NCBI GenBank assembly: GCA_015231915.1
Contig: JADGAR010000024.1
Span: 1-53,190, forward strand
DNA length: 53,190 bases
Source: Magnetococcales bacterium
GTDB taxonomy: Bacteria; Pseudomonadota; Magnetococcia; Magnetococcales; Magnetaquicoccaceae
Direction: 5' to 3'
Position 1 is the first letter of the stretch. Each line of letters opens with the position of its first letter. The notes beneath the pieces were generated by a model that searched no databases, was not told the DNA's origin, and worked only from the letters and a program-made list of their open reading frames with translations. The position numbers and the translations under genes are program-made. Below are positions 14,601 through 23,294 of the stretch, in pieces.

Positions 14601-17600
14601 GGCCAACATCAACATCAACGTCGCACCCACCATGGATCCAGCAGGCACCCCCACCCTGCCCACCATCACCGAGGACATGACCACCAATACCGGAGCGCTG
14701 GTCTCCACCCTGCTGAGCGGGGCCGGCGATATCGACGTGGGGGCATCCAGTGGCCTGGCCATTTATGGCCTGACCAGCGGCAACGGCACCTGGCAGTACA
14801 ATACCGGTTCCGGATGGGTCAACATCGGCGCGGTCAGTTCCACCTCCGCCCTGCTGCTGCGGGATAGCGATTCGATCCGCTTCGTGCCCAACGCCATCAA
14901 GGCCACCTCCGGCACCCTCTCCTTCTACGCCTGGGACCGCACGTCAGGGACGTTCGGCACCAAGGTGGATGTCTCCACGCGCGGCGGCACCACCGCCTTC
15001 AGCACCACCGGCGAAACCGCCAGCGTCACCGCCACCGAGATCAACGACACCCCCACCCTGACCGTCGGCGGGAGCTTCACCTTCACCGAAGGGGGGGCCG
15101 CCACCGCCGTCAAGAACACCCTCACCCTGTCGGATGTCGATGACAGCAACATCGCCGGTGCCACGGTTCGCATCACCTCCAATTACGTTTCCGGCGAGGA
15201 TGTGCTCTCTTTCACCAATCAGGCCGGGATCACCGGCTCCTGGGATGCCGCCACCGGCACCCTGACCTTGACCGGCACGGCCACCAAGGCGCAATACCAG
15301 ACCGCCCTGCGTACCGTCGCCTACCAGAACATCACTACCGCCCGACCCAGCGTGGCCAGCCGAACCGTCACCTTCACCATCACGGACGGCAACTCCGACG
15401 GCACCGGGGCCGGCGCCCTGACCGCCTCCGCCACCCGCACCATCGCCATCGCCGCCGTCAACGACGCCCCGACCCTGAGTGCCACAATCGCCCCGTTGAG
15501 CATCACCGAAGGAGATGCCGCCACGACCCTGGACAGTGGCATCAGCCTGGCCGATGTGGACGACGCCAACATCACCGGCGCCACGGTACGCATCACCGGC
15601 AATTATTTATCCAGTGAAGATGTGTTGTCTTTCACGAATCAATTGGGCATCACCGGTTCCTGGAACGCCGCCACCGGCCAGTTGACCCTCTCCGGGACTG
15701 CCAGCAAGGCCGATTACCAGACCGCGCTGCGCGCCATCACCTATCAGAACACCAATTCCGACAATCCGAGTGTCGCCTCCCGCACCGTCACCTTCACCAT
15801 CACGGACGCCAACTCGACGGGTGAAGGGGCCGGCGCCCTGACCGCATCTGCCACCCGCACCATCACGGTCGCTGCGGTCAACGACGCCCCCACTTCCTCG
15901 ACCACCGTCGCCGCCCTCTCCTACGCCGAGGACAGCGTGGCAACCGCCGTGGACAACGGCTTTTCCCTGGCCGACGTGGACGATGCCAACATCGCCGGGG
16001 CCACGGTGCAGATTACGGGGAATTATTTTTCCAGCGAGGATCTCCTGTCATTCACCAATCAATCCGGTATCACCGGCTCCTGGAACGCGGCCACCGGCAC
16101 CCTGACCCTGACCGGTACGGCCACCAAGGCGCAATATCAAACCGCCCTGCGCTCCATCGGCTACACGAACACCAACCACGACACCCCCAACCTGGCCACG
16201 CGAACCGTCACCTTCATCGTCACCGACACCAATTCCAATGGTCAGGGCAGCGGCGCCCTTGCGGTCACCTCCACCCGGGATATCGTGGTGCTCGCGGTCA
16301 ACGACGCTCCGGGTGTTGCCACCACGGCAGCCCCCCTGGCCGTCACCGAGGGGAATGCCGCCACGATTCTGGACTCTGGCATCAGCCTGACCGACGTGGA
16401 CGACGCCAACATCGCCGGGGCCACGGTGCAAATCACCGGTAATTATCTCTCCAGCGAAGATGTTCTCTCGTTCACCGATCAGGCCGGCATCACCGGTTCC
16501 TGGAATGCTGCCACCGGCACCTTGACCCTCTCCGGGACCGCCAGCAAGGCCGCCTATCAGGCCGCCCTGCGCTCCATCACCTATCAGAACACCAACTCCG
16601 ACAATCCGAGTGTCGCCACCCGCACCGTCACCTTCTCGGTCACCGATACCAATTCGAATGGGGAAGGGAGCGGCGCACTCACCACCACCGCCACCCGCGA
16701 CATCACGCTTGCCGCTGTCAACGACGCCACCGGCATCACCACCACCCCCACCCCACTCGACTACCAGGAAAGCGCGATCACCGCTGTGGACGACAACCTG
16801 AGCCTGGCGGATGTGGATGACGACACCATCGTGGGCGCAACCGTAAAAATCACCAGTAATTTCCTCGCCAGCGAGGATCAGTTGATCTTCAACAATCAAT
16901 CCGGAATCACCGGAACCTGGGACGCCGCTACCGGAACGCTGACCCTGACCGGCACCGCCAACAAGGCCACTTATGAAACCGCCTTGCGCTCGATTGGTTA
17001 CCTCAACAGCAATGACGCCAACCCCTCGACCGCCCTCCGCACCGTCACCTTCTCGGTCACCGACGGCAATTCGAACGGTGAAGGAAGCGGCGCGCTCACC
17101 ACCACCGCCACCCGCGACATCGTCGTCAACGCGGTCAACGATGCCCCAGGCGTCGTCACCACCTCCACCCCCCTGATTGTGGCGGAAGGCGACCCGGCCA
17201 CCCCGGTGGATCCGGAGTTGAGCCTGTCCGATGTGGATGACGACAACATCGCCGGGGCCAGCGTGCAAATCACCGGTCGCTATCTCGCCAGCGAGGATCT
17301 GCTCTCTTTTACCAACCAGGCCGGAATCACCGGCTCCTGGAACGCCACGACAGGTACGTTGACGCTGACCGGTACCGCCAGCAAGGCCGCCTACGAGGCC
17401 GCGCTGCGCTCCGTCAACTATACAAACACCAACAACGCCGCCCCCATGGCCGGCGCCAGGACCATCACCTTTTCGGTCACCGACGCCAACTCGAACGGGG
17501 CAGGATTGGGTGCGCTCACCACCACTGCCACCCGCGATGTCGTGGTGAATGTCGTCAACGACACCCCGGAAATCGCCACTTCCCCGGAGGTGACGCGCTT

Positions 17601-18966
17601 CACCGAGGGAGACGCACCCGTGGTCATCGATGACGGCATCCGCATGATCGACGCCGACGACGATTTGATCCGTGGTGCCACTGTCCGCATCTCCGGCAAT
17701 TTTCTCGCCAGAGAGGATGTTCTCTCTTTCACCGATCAGGCCGGCATCACCGGCTCCTGGAACGCCGCCACCGGTACACTGACCCTCTCCGGGTCCGCCA
17801 GCAAGGCCGTCTATCAAGAGGCCCTGCGCACCGTGACCTATCAGAACACCAACGACTACAACCCCAGCCTGGCCAGACGGGTCGTGACCTTCTCGATCAC
17901 GGACAGCAACTCCAACCAGCAGGGGCAAGGCGCTCGCACCTCCAGCGCCACCCGCGAAATCCTGCTGCAAGGGGTCAACGATGCCGCGCGCTGGAACGGC
18001 GAACCGCTGCCCGCGCCCACCGGAATCGCCGGAGACCCCCTGGAATTCGCCTTCGCTCCGGAACGCCACCTGCCCGATCTGGACTCTGCGACCGTCCGCT
18101 ACACGATGGGCGCCCTGCCCGCATGGCTCCAGTATGACGCGGAGGCCAAACGGTTCGTTGGTCTGCCTCCGGTCGGCGAACGCGGTGTGCATGCCATCTC
18201 CTTCACCGCCACCGACAACGAAGGGGCGAGCACCACCCTTGTTTTCAACCTGACCATCGAATTGCCGCCACCCCGCGTCGCGGAGGCGCAAAGCCCGAAC
18301 GCCAACACGGACGCCACGGTCCCGGAAAAGGAGGTCGAGGCCTCCCAGGCAAGGCTGGCGGTTGGCACCGGTCGTCCGGACCCGATCCAGACTGCGGATA
18401 TGCAACCCTCGCCCACGGGCATTGCGCCGGAGCGACCCCACATCCCGGATCATCCGGTGGATGGGGCGGCCCGCTTCGTCTTCTCCAGGGTGAACGAGAG
18501 CGAAGCTGCGACCGGCAACGCCGTCATGATCACCGATGCGGCCAGGGAAGAGTCCGTGCGCGGCGACCAAGCCCTGGAGACCCAACTGCGTGCCATGGGC
18601 ATGGGAGAACTGGGGGCCGGTGACGAAGACTTTCTCAGCCAACTCCAGGCCAGGGTGGCGGAACTCGCCAACGAGCAGGACGAAGAGTCCGGCGGTGACG
18701 AAACGGGGAACGACGCAGCCGCCAACCATGCGGAACTCAAGGTTGGCACCACCCTGCGGGATAACAATGCCCAGATCTACATGCCGCCCATCCCCAACGA
18801 TGATGAAAAGAGTCAACGGGGCGTCGCCGGATACGGCGCCACCGAGGCCCGCGGGGAGGAACGCGGGATGCCCGGCCTGACCAGCCAGTTGAACGCCTAC
18901 GGTCCCAAGGCCTTCCACGCCGAATTGCAGGAGTTGATGCGGACGGTGAAAGATGCCGTAAATTAA
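11647..18966 (+). CDS. Giant repetitive surface protein with DUF4347 domain and cadherin-like repeats
   Basis: This 2439-residue protein has no classical signal peptide. Near residue 33 is the motif LEKRLMFDAS, resembling the LEPR-xLL motif at the start of many large exported proteins, after a proline run. Residues about 89-248 form a DUF4347 domain (FVDPTVENHEALL...LHIVSHGSAGYLELG...DILIYGCDVGDG), whose His and Cys recall caspase-like (CHAT/C80) folds. Then come a linker repeat (252-413), one type A repeat (414-548), four type B repeats (549-1133), seven type A repeats of 140 residues (1134-2110), a dystroglycan-type cadherin-like domain (2110-2206, ending FTATDNEGASTTLVFNLTI) and a non-repetitive acidic tail. 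The protein is very rich in Thr, Ala, Asn and Asp, as calcium-binding adhesins are. The adaptor/protease/flippase genes that follow are the likely export or anchoring machinery. Confidence 0.85.
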   Translation: MKILPWLANLFKHDEPRPPPPPPATRTNLALRLEKRLMFDASGVLTAIAALHHDPHGDGGDHGADHDGDHTGFAPPQPDDASPSPREMIFVDPTVENHEALLKDLPQNAQVVMLDPHKDGVEQIRAALAGHSGIQTLHIVSHGSAGYLELGGSELDVVNLESRAQALQDWGTAMSENADILIYGCDVGDGLEGGAFVTRMAELTGADVAASSNLTGASARGGDWILEIHSGTIESNIFLSGQARIEYTGILPSANPILANVHGDSLAYAEGGGAVVIDQGGNATVTDADNINFSGGALTVAITTNRDATEDVLAIRNQGTGAGQIGLSGANVTYQGTVIGTFAGGTGTNDLTVSFNANATATAVSALLRNITYTNTDTTTPTTNTRDISFSMTDGSGGVSGTSIAGVTVSGVDDAPTLTAGATLNYTENNAATVIDASITVADVDSTNMQSATITISGNYQSAEDALVFTNTANITGTWNAATGTLTLTGTDSKANYQTALRSVKYVNSSDAPTTTPRTVAFQVNDGTSASTAATATINIAVLNDAPTLTGTQWFTPSVERTDTTNAGAVVSSLFAAGDITDPDAAPQSGIAIYSRNNNGLGSWQYRIDGGAWQNLPGGLNPNHALLLKSTDEIRFRPNNSGGGQPTLSFYAWDRSDGGTPGNQVDASIRGGTTAFSMASGTINGTVNAAPVLDTSTSVAMPTITEDALTNTGQVVSTLVSGLISDIDTASQTGIAIQSASTSNGAWQYSTDGGTNWSNVGTVSTAQSLLLRSTDRVRFLPDGMNPPNNTAPGNLNFTFVAWDSTGQSSTWSAGSKVSTASRGLATPFSTSVETADIAVTNLNDAPVMTAIAPVMPTIQYTDTNNAGITVSSLVGASIADVDAVTAPQEGIAIYSINNGTGSGFWEFSTDNGATWTATGAVNGTSALLLRAQDKIRFQPNTLTTNDAASFSYYAWDQTQIAGGQGTKTDVSTRGGTTAFSSGSDTANININVAPTMDPAGTPTLPTITEDMTTNTGALVSTLLSGAGDIDVGASSGLAIYGLTSGNGTWQYNTGSGWVNIGAVSSTSALLLRDSDSIRFVPNAIKATSGTLSFYAWDRTSGTFGTKVDVSTRGGTTAFSTTGETASVTATEINDTPTLTVGGSFTFTEGGAATAVKNTLTLSDVDDSNIAGATVRITSNYVSGEDVLSFTNQAGITGSWDAATGTLTLTGTATKAQYQTALRTVAYQNITTARPSVASRTVTFTITDGNSDGTGAGALTASATRTIAIAAVNDAPTLSATIAPLSITEGDAATTLDSGISLADVDDANITGATVRITGNYLSSEDVLSFTNQLGITGSWNAATGQLTLSGTASKADYQTALRAITYQNTNSDNPSVASRTVTFTITDANSTGEGAGALTASATRTITVAAVNDAPTSSTTVAALSYAEDSVATAVDNGFSLADVDDANIAGATVQITGNYFSSEDLLSFTNQSGITGSWNAATGTLTLTGTATKAQYQTALRSIGYTNTNHDTPNLATRTVTFIVTDTNSNGQGSGALAVTSTRDIVVLAVNDAPGVATTAAPLAVTEGNAATILDSGISLTDVDDANIAGATVQITGNYLSSEDVLSFTDQAGITGSWNAATGTLTLSGTASKAAYQAALRSITYQNTNSDNPSVATRTVTFSVTDTNSNGEGSGALTTTATRDITLAAVNDATGITTTPTPLDYQESAITAVDDNLSLADVDDDTIVGATVKITSNFLASEDQLIFNNQSGITGTWDAATGTLTLTGTANKATYETALRSIGYLNSNDANPSTALRTVTFSVTDGNSNGEGSGALTTTATRDIVVNAVNDAPGVVTTSTPLIVAEGDPATPVDPELSLSDVDDDNIAGASVQITGRYLASEDLLSFTNQAGITGSWNATTGTLTLTGTASKAAYEAALRSVNYTNTNNAAPMAGARTITFSVTDANSNGAGLGALTTTATRDVVVNVVNDTPEIATSPEVTRFTEGDAPVVIDDGIRMIDADDDLIRGATVRISGNFLAREDVLSFTDQAGITGSWNAATGTLTLSGSASKAVYQEALRTVTYQNTNDYNPSLARRVVTFSITDSNSNQQGQGARTSSATREILLQGVNDAARWNGEPLPAPTGIAGDPLEFAFAPERHLPDLDSATVRYTMGALPAWLQYDAEAKRFVGLPPVGERGVHAISFTATDNEGASTTLVFNLTIELPPPRVAEAQSPNANTDATVPEKEVEASQARLAVGTGRPDPIQTADMQPSPTGIAPERPHIPDHPVDGAARFVFSRVNESEAATGNAVMITDAAREESVRGDQALETQLRAMGMGELGAGDEDFLSQLQARVAELANEQDEESGGDETGNDAAANHAELKVGTTLRDNNAQIYMPPIPNDDEKSQRGVAGYGATEARGEERGMPGLTSQLNAYGPKAFHAELQELMRTVKDAVN
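13291..15045 (+). repeat. Four type B repeats in the giant surface protein
   Basis: Four units of irregular length (about 430-474 bp) share the pattern SSL-x-DIDA-x-QSGIAIYS, then WQY(S/R)TDGG, LLLRSTD-x-IRF-P, FYAWD and STRGGTTAFS. They are more diverged from one another than the type A units. Confidence 0.8.
15046..17980 (+). repeat. Seven type A cadherin-like repeats, 420-bp period
   Basis: The marker S(S/G)EDxLSFTNQ-GITGSWNAATG recurs with its codons at 15193, 15613, 16033, 16453, 16870, 17290 and 17710, giving spacings of 420, 420, 420, 417, 420 and 420 bp. Each unit starts with NDAP and contains ADVDD-N, LTL(T/S)GTA(S/T)KA and R-VTF-(I/V)TD. One further related unit lies earlier, at about 12886-13290. 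DNA identity is high enough that recombination or slippage could change copy number. Confidence 0.9.
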
Positions 18967-18971
18967 TGGCA

Positions 18972-19035
18972 CATGGATTGCTTTCGATCATTGAGATGGT
19001 TTCCCCCAGGATCTCGTGACCGAAAGCAATCCATG
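18972..19035. promoter_or_regulatory. Long inverted repeat between giant gene and secretion genes
   Basis: Perfect 15-bp arms CATGGATTGCTTTCG (18972-18986) and CGAAAGCAATCCATG (19021-19035) enclose an inner stem GAGAT/ATCTC (18993-18997 with 19011-19015) and a C-rich loop. The right arm contains the ATG of the first adaptor gene and the left arm another in-frame ATG. No T-run follows, so it is not a standard terminator. In RNA it would bury the start codon, which suggests translational control or an mRNA stability element separating the giant gene from its transporter. Confidence 0.75.
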
Positions 19036-19806
19036 ATCGCATCCTTTGTCCGCATTGCGCGTTTTTTGTTTGTTGCCCTGTTGCTGTCGGGTGCTCCCCT
19101 GGTGGTGTCCGCCGGTCAGGATATGAACGCGCGCACGGAGATCCGCGCCTATCTGGTGCCCCGGACCCATACCACCCTCTCATCCCACATCGACGCCGAG
19201 ATCCAACGCCTGCCGGTCCAGGAAGGGAGCGCCTTTGCCGCCGACGCCCTGCTGGTGGCCTTCGACTGCGCCACGCTTGCGGCCCAGCACGCCAAGGCCA
19301 AGACCGCCCTGCATGCGGCAGAGGAGAAACATCGGGTGGTCCAACGTCTGGCAGAACTGCACTCCGTGGGAACCCTGGAGGCCGACGCCAGCCGCGCGGA
19401 TCGCGACCAGGCCGAAGCGGATGTGAAACTGCACGAAACCCGGTTGCGTGGATGCCGGATTTCCGCCCCCTTCGCCGGACGGGTCGGCACGCTCTCGGTG
19501 CGGGAGCGCCAGTATGTCACCACCGGGCAGGCGCTGATGAAGATTCTCGATCATCGTCACCTGGAGATGGAGATGATCGTCCCCTCCCGCTGGCTGGGCT
19601 GGCTGCAACCCAAGACCAAATTCACCATGCATATCGACGAGACCGGCAAGGAGTACCCCGCGCAGGTGGTACGCCTGGGCGCGGAGGCCGATCCGGTGAG
19701 CCAGTCCATCAAGATCGTTGGCGCCTTGATGGGAGACCATCCGGACCTGGTCCCCGGCATGAGCGGTGCGGCCATTTTCACGCCCCCCGGCGGGAACGGG
19801 AAGTGA
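19033..19806 (+). CDS. Periplasmic adaptor (HlyD/RND membrane-fusion) protein
   Basis: This is a 257-residue membrane-fusion-type protein with a signal peptide (MIASFVRIARFLFVALLLSGAPLVVSA). A split lipoyl/barrel-sandwich domain flanks a short helical hairpin (ALHAAEEKHRVVQRLAELHSVGTLEADASRADRDQAEADVKLHETRL), followed by the return strand CRISAPFAGRVGTLSVRERQYVTTGQALMKIL and a beta-barrel region. Such adaptors bridge inner-membrane exporters and TolC-type channels. ATG 19033 starts the signal peptide; the upstream in-frame ATG 18973 would add 20 unlikely residues. Both ATGs lie in a strong hairpin and neither has a good Shine-Dalgarno sequence. It lies 66 bp after the giant gene and 3 bp before the next adaptor, so export of the giant protein is the most likely job. 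Confidence 0.8.
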   Translation: MIASFVRIARFLFVALLLSGAPLVVSAGQDMNARTEIRAYLVPRTHTTLSSHIDAEIQRLPVQEGSAFAADALLVAFDCATLAAQHAKAKTALHAAEEKHRVVQRLAELHSVGTLEADASRADRDQAEADVKLHETRLRGCRISAPFAGRVGTLSVRERQYVTTGQALMKILDHRHLEMEMIVPSRWLGWLQPKTKFTMHIDETGKEYPAQVVRLGAEADPVSQSIKIVGALMGDHPDLVPGMSGAAIFTPPGGNGK

Positions 19807-19809
19807 GCC

Positions 19810-21165
19810 ATGGCGGTTCAAGGGGAAAAACTGATCCTGGGATTGAGCGCCCTGCTGCAACTGGGCAAACGGGCCTTTGCCGCCGAAGACGAGGCGGCAT
19901 TCGGCTTTCTGGTGGTCAACGAAACCCACCTCATGACCCCCTATCGACAGGCGGTACTGTGGCGGCATGTCGAATTCAAAACCGGCGAGGTGGTGGCGCT
20001 GTCCGGCTCACCGGATCCGAGCAAGCGGGCACCCTATGTCGCCTGGCTGACACGGCTCTTCTCCCTGGAAAAGTTGACCAAACAGAAAGTGCCGCTCTGC
20101 CTGACCTCCGCCGATCTCCCCGGTGAGGACGGAGAGGCATGGGAACAGTGGCTGCCCGCGCATGCGGTCTGGGCGCCCCTGACCACCGGACTCGGCAACC
20201 GGATGGGGGGGTTGCTGCTGGTCAAATCGGTCCCCTGGACCGATCCGGAACTCAAGCTGCTCGCCAAACTGGCTGACGCGTATGCCAACGCCTGGGAACT
20301 GGTGCGCAAACGCGCCCAGACAAAGGGCATCCCGTGGCGCAACATCCTGACCAAACAACAAGGCCGCATGCGCCTGGGTGTTGCGCTGCTGTTGTTCATG
20401 CTCTGCTGGGTGCCGGTGCGGGAATCGGCGCTGGCCCCGGCCACGGTGGTGCCCAGCCGTCCCACCCCGGTACGCGCGCCGCTGGAAGGGGTGGTGGAGC
20501 GACTGCATGTGGAACCCAATCAGCCGGTCAAGGCAGGGGATCTGCTCTTCACCATGGACGAGGCGGTCCTGGAAAACAAACTGGAAGTGGAAAAACAGGC
20601 CGGCGCCATGCTCCAGGAGGAGTATCTCCAGATCCTCAAGCAGGCGGTCACCAACCAGGAAAGCCGCGCGCAGAAACGGATCCTGGAAAAACGGATCGAC
20701 AAGCAGGCCGCCGAAAGCAACGGGGTGCGCATCCTCCTGCAACGGACGCGGGTGACCGCTCCGGAGGAGGGCGTGGCCATCTTCACCGACGCCAATCACT
20801 GGCGGGGCAAACCGGTGATGACCGGAGAACGGGTCATGGAGATCGCCGATCCCAAGGCCGCCGAACTGGAGGTCCGCCTGCCGGTCAACGATGCCATTGC
20901 CTTCGGCAACGGGGCCGGGGTGACGCTCTACCCGAACATGGATCCGCTCGCCACCTGGTCAGGCACCGTCATCCGCATCGGCTACGAGCCGCAGGAAATG
21001 GAAGGGGTCCTTTCGTATGCCGTTCGCGCCTCCTTTGCGGGTTCGGTCGAGCCGCCACGCATCGGTCTGCGTGGCACGGCCAAAATCCAGGGAGAGCGGA
21101 CCACGCTGTTTTATTATCTCTTCCGGCATCCGCTTTCGCTGCTGCGGCAGCGGTTGGGCCTGTGA
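19810..21165 (+). CDS. Membrane adaptor with N-terminal GAF-like domain and HlyD-type domain
   Basis: The 451-residue protein has an unusual order. Residues about 1-180 look like a cytoplasmic GAF-type domain (FGFLVVNETHLMTPYRQAVLWR...WAPLTTGLGNRMGGLLLVK). One membrane helix follows (MRLGVALLLFMLCWVPV, near 190-207), then a periplasmic HlyD-like part with two barrel-sandwich halves (VRAPLEGVVERLHVEPNQPVKAGDLLFTMDEAVL and TRVTAPEEGVAIF) around a coiled coil. A cytoplasmic sensor linked through the membrane to an export adaptor could gate secretion. It is coupled to neighbours: 3 bp after the first adaptor, and its stop overlaps the GTG of the next gene. Ligand and partners are unknown. Confidence 0.75.
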   Translation: MAVQGEKLILGLSALLQLGKRAFAAEDEAAFGFLVVNETHLMTPYRQAVLWRHVEFKTGEVVALSGSPDPSKRAPYVAWLTRLFSLEKLTKQKVPLCLTSADLPGEDGEAWEQWLPAHAVWAPLTTGLGNRMGGLLLVKSVPWTDPELKLLAKLADAYANAWELVRKRAQTKGIPWRNILTKQQGRMRLGVALLLFMLCWVPVRESALAPATVVPSRPTPVRAPLEGVVERLHVEPNQPVKAGDLLFTMDEAVLENKLEVEKQAGAMLQEEYLQILKQAVTNQESRAQKRILEKRIDKQAAESNGVRILLQRTRVTAPEEGVAIFTDANHWRGKPVMTGERVMEIADPKAAELEVRLPVNDAIAFGNGAGVTLYPNMDPLATWSGTVIRIGYEPQEMEGVLSYAVRASFAGSVEPPRIGLRGTAKIQGERTTLFYYLFRHPLSLLRQRLGL

Positions 21166-23294
21166 ACGAAGCCTCTCCTCCGGAAAGCGGTCGCCCCCCG
21201 CCGCTGCGCGAGGAGTTGCATCTTTTTCCCGGCCCGCGCACCCCGGAGGGATCCCCGACCTGGACCTTGCGCGATCCGGCCAACAATCAATTCTATCGTC
21301 TGGGGTGGCGCGAGTTCGAAATTTTGTGCCGCTGGCGACGCGGGGCGCCGGCGCGGATCGCCGAACTGGTCTCGACGGAAACCCCTCTGGAGGCCACCGC
21401 CGGGGATGTGCAGGAGTTGGTGCGCTTCCTGCTGGGGGCCAATCTGCTGCGTCCCCAGGGGGAACGGGGGCTGGAGCGGCTGACCAACAACTACCGCTCC
21501 AAACAACAATCGATTTTGCAAAAAATCCTCCACGCTTATCTCTTCTTTCGCATTCCCTTGTTCGATCCGGATCGGTGGCTGCAAAAAACCCTGCCGTGGG
21601 TGCGCTGGGCGTTTTCGAAAAAATTCTTTCTCGCCAGTGGGATCGCGGGGTTGATGGGGTTGCATTTCATCACACGGCAGTGGGAAATCGCCATTGCGAC
21701 CTTCAGCGAGACCGACATGGTGACGGAAGTGATGTTCATCACCCTGGCCATGTTTCTCACCAAGGCGATCCATGAACTGGGCCATGCCTATGCCGCAGTA
21801 CGCTACGGGTGCCGGGTTCCCACCATCGGCGTGGCGTTTCTGATGCTGCTGCCGGTGTTGTATACCGATACCAGCGAGGTGTGGAAGGTGGCGTCCCGTC
21901 ATCGACGCCTGGTGGTGGCCGGGGCCGGGATCGTCGCCGAATTGCTGTTGACCGCCTGGGCCTCCCTGCTGTGGGGGCTGCTGCCGCCAGGCGGGACCAG
22001 GGACGCCTTGTTCTTCCTGGCCACGGTGAGTTGGATCTCCACCCTGGTGTTGAACGCCAGCCCGTTCTTGCGCTTCGACGGCTATTATCTGTTCTCCGAC
22101 TGGCTGGGGATCGACAATCTGCACGACCGGGCCGGCGCCCTGGGACGCTGGAAACTGCGGGAGATCCTGCTGGGGCTGGGCGCCCCGATTCCCGATGCCG
22201 CGCTCTATGCCCGACGCCGGCTGTTGATTCTCTTCGCCTGGGTCACCTGGGTCTACCGGTTCTTTCTCTACCTGGGGATTGCCCTGGCGGTTTATCATTT
22301 GTTCTTCAAGGCATTGGGGATGATTCTGATGGCGGTCGAGATCGGCTGGTTTCTGGTGCGACCGGTGGTGAGCGAGTTCAAGGCGTGGTTCCGGCCTGGA
22401 TCCGGACTGCGCATCAACCGCCGGGTGGTGTTTTCCCTGCTGGTGCTGTGCGGCGTGCTGGGCGCGCTCGCCGTTCCCTGGCACGCCACGGTGCAGGCCC
22501 CGGCCATGCTGGAGCGATCCGAGCGGGTCACTCTGTTCTCCCCGGCTCCGGCGCGCATCCGCGAGGTATTTGTCCGGCATGGCCAGGAGATGCTGGAAGG
22601 GGCCGTGCTCATGCAACTGGACGCCCCGGACCTGGACAATCAGCTGGAAATCTTGCGACATAAAATCGACCTGTCGTTATGGAAACTCCAGTTTCGCGGC
22701 ACGGATCCCGACTTGCTGAAACACTCCCCGATCAACGACAAGGAGTTGGAGGTGGATCTGGCCCAGTATCGGGAGTTGCAACGTCAACAGAAGAGGCTGA
22801 CCGTCACCGCCCCCTTTGCCGGCTGGGTGTCGATGCCCAACCGGGATCTGGTTCCCGGGGTGTGGCTGGCCAACAACGAACCCCTGATGGAGATCGCCCA
22901 TCCGGAGCAATGGCACCTGACCGCCTACGTGCGGGAGAACGACCTGATGAACATCCGCCCCGGCAACGAGGCCCGTTTTCTGGCGGACTCCATGGATTGG
23001 GCGCCGATTGCGGCCCGCATCGCCACCATCGCCCCCCTGGGGGCCACCACTTTGGAGGAGATTCCCCTGGCCAACCAGTACGGGGGGAACGTCCCGGCGC
23101 GCAAGGACGACAAGGGACACTTCATCCCCACCACGGCGGTTTACCGGGTACGTCTGCACCCCACCGATCCCTTTCCCCAGCCGCCCCACATGCTGCGCGG
23201 CAGCGTGGTGATGGAATCCCACATCGCCCGCAGCCTGCTGTCGCGGATCCAACGTGAGGCGATGGAAATCCTGGTGCGCGAGACCGGCCTGTGA
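21162..23294 (+). CDS. M50 (site-2) metalloprotease-like membrane protein fused to HlyD-type adaptor
   Basis: The 710-residue protein starts at GTG 21162, overlapping the previous stop (GTGA). An N-terminal PqqD-like or winged region (about 1-120) precedes a polytopic M50 domain with HELGH at residues 204-208 and a downstream NASPFLRFDGYY whose Asp (near 306) is the expected third zinc ligand. After several helices comes a periplasmic HlyD-like half: VTLFSPAPARIREVFVRHGQEMLEGAVLMQLD, a coiled coil, LTVTAPFAGWVSMP and a barrel. Fusions of this type occur near peptide or large-protein export genes, but their mechanism is not well described. It could process the giant protein or its anchors within the membrane while forming part of the export conduit. 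Confidence 0.8.
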   Translation: MNEASPPESGRPPPLREELHLFPGPRTPEGSPTWTLRDPANNQFYRLGWREFEILCRWRRGAPARIAELVSTETPLEATAGDVQELVRFLLGANLLRPQGERGLERLTNNYRSKQQSILQKILHAYLFFRIPLFDPDRWLQKTLPWVRWAFSKKFFLASGIAGLMGLHFITRQWEIAIATFSETDMVTEVMFITLAMFLTKAIHELGHAYAAVRYGCRVPTIGVAFLMLLPVLYTDTSEVWKVASRHRRLVVAGAGIVAELLLTAWASLLWGLLPPGGTRDALFFLATVSWISTLVLNASPFLRFDGYYLFSDWLGIDNLHDRAGALGRWKLREILLGLGAPIPDAALYARRRLLILFAWVTWVYRFFLYLGIALAVYHLFFKALGMILMAVEIGWFLVRPVVSEFKAWFRPGSGLRINRRVVFSLLVLCGVLGALAVPWHATVQAPAMLERSERVTLFSPAPARIREVFVRHGQEMLEGAVLMQLDAPDLDNQLEILRHKIDLSLWKLQFRGTDPDLLKHSPINDKELEVDLAQYRELQRQQKRLTVTAPFAGWVSMPNRDLVPGVWLANNEPLMEIAHPEQWHLTAYVRENDLMNIRPGNEARFLADSMDWAPIAARIATIAPLGATTLEEIPLANQYGGNVPARKDDKGHFIPTTAVYRVRLHPTDPFPQPPHMLRGSVVMESHIARSLLSRIQREAMEILVRETGL

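Noticed and set aside
15046-17980. CRISPR-like regular repeats
   Set aside because: The 420-bp period encodes protein repeats in frame; no short direct repeats with unique spacers and no cas genes are present.
16048-18972. A 974-codon minus-strand frame (and another at 12403-14538) opposite the giant gene
   Set aside because: It is a Gly/Val-rich mirror of the DNA repeats, with no recognisable domain and no ribosome site.
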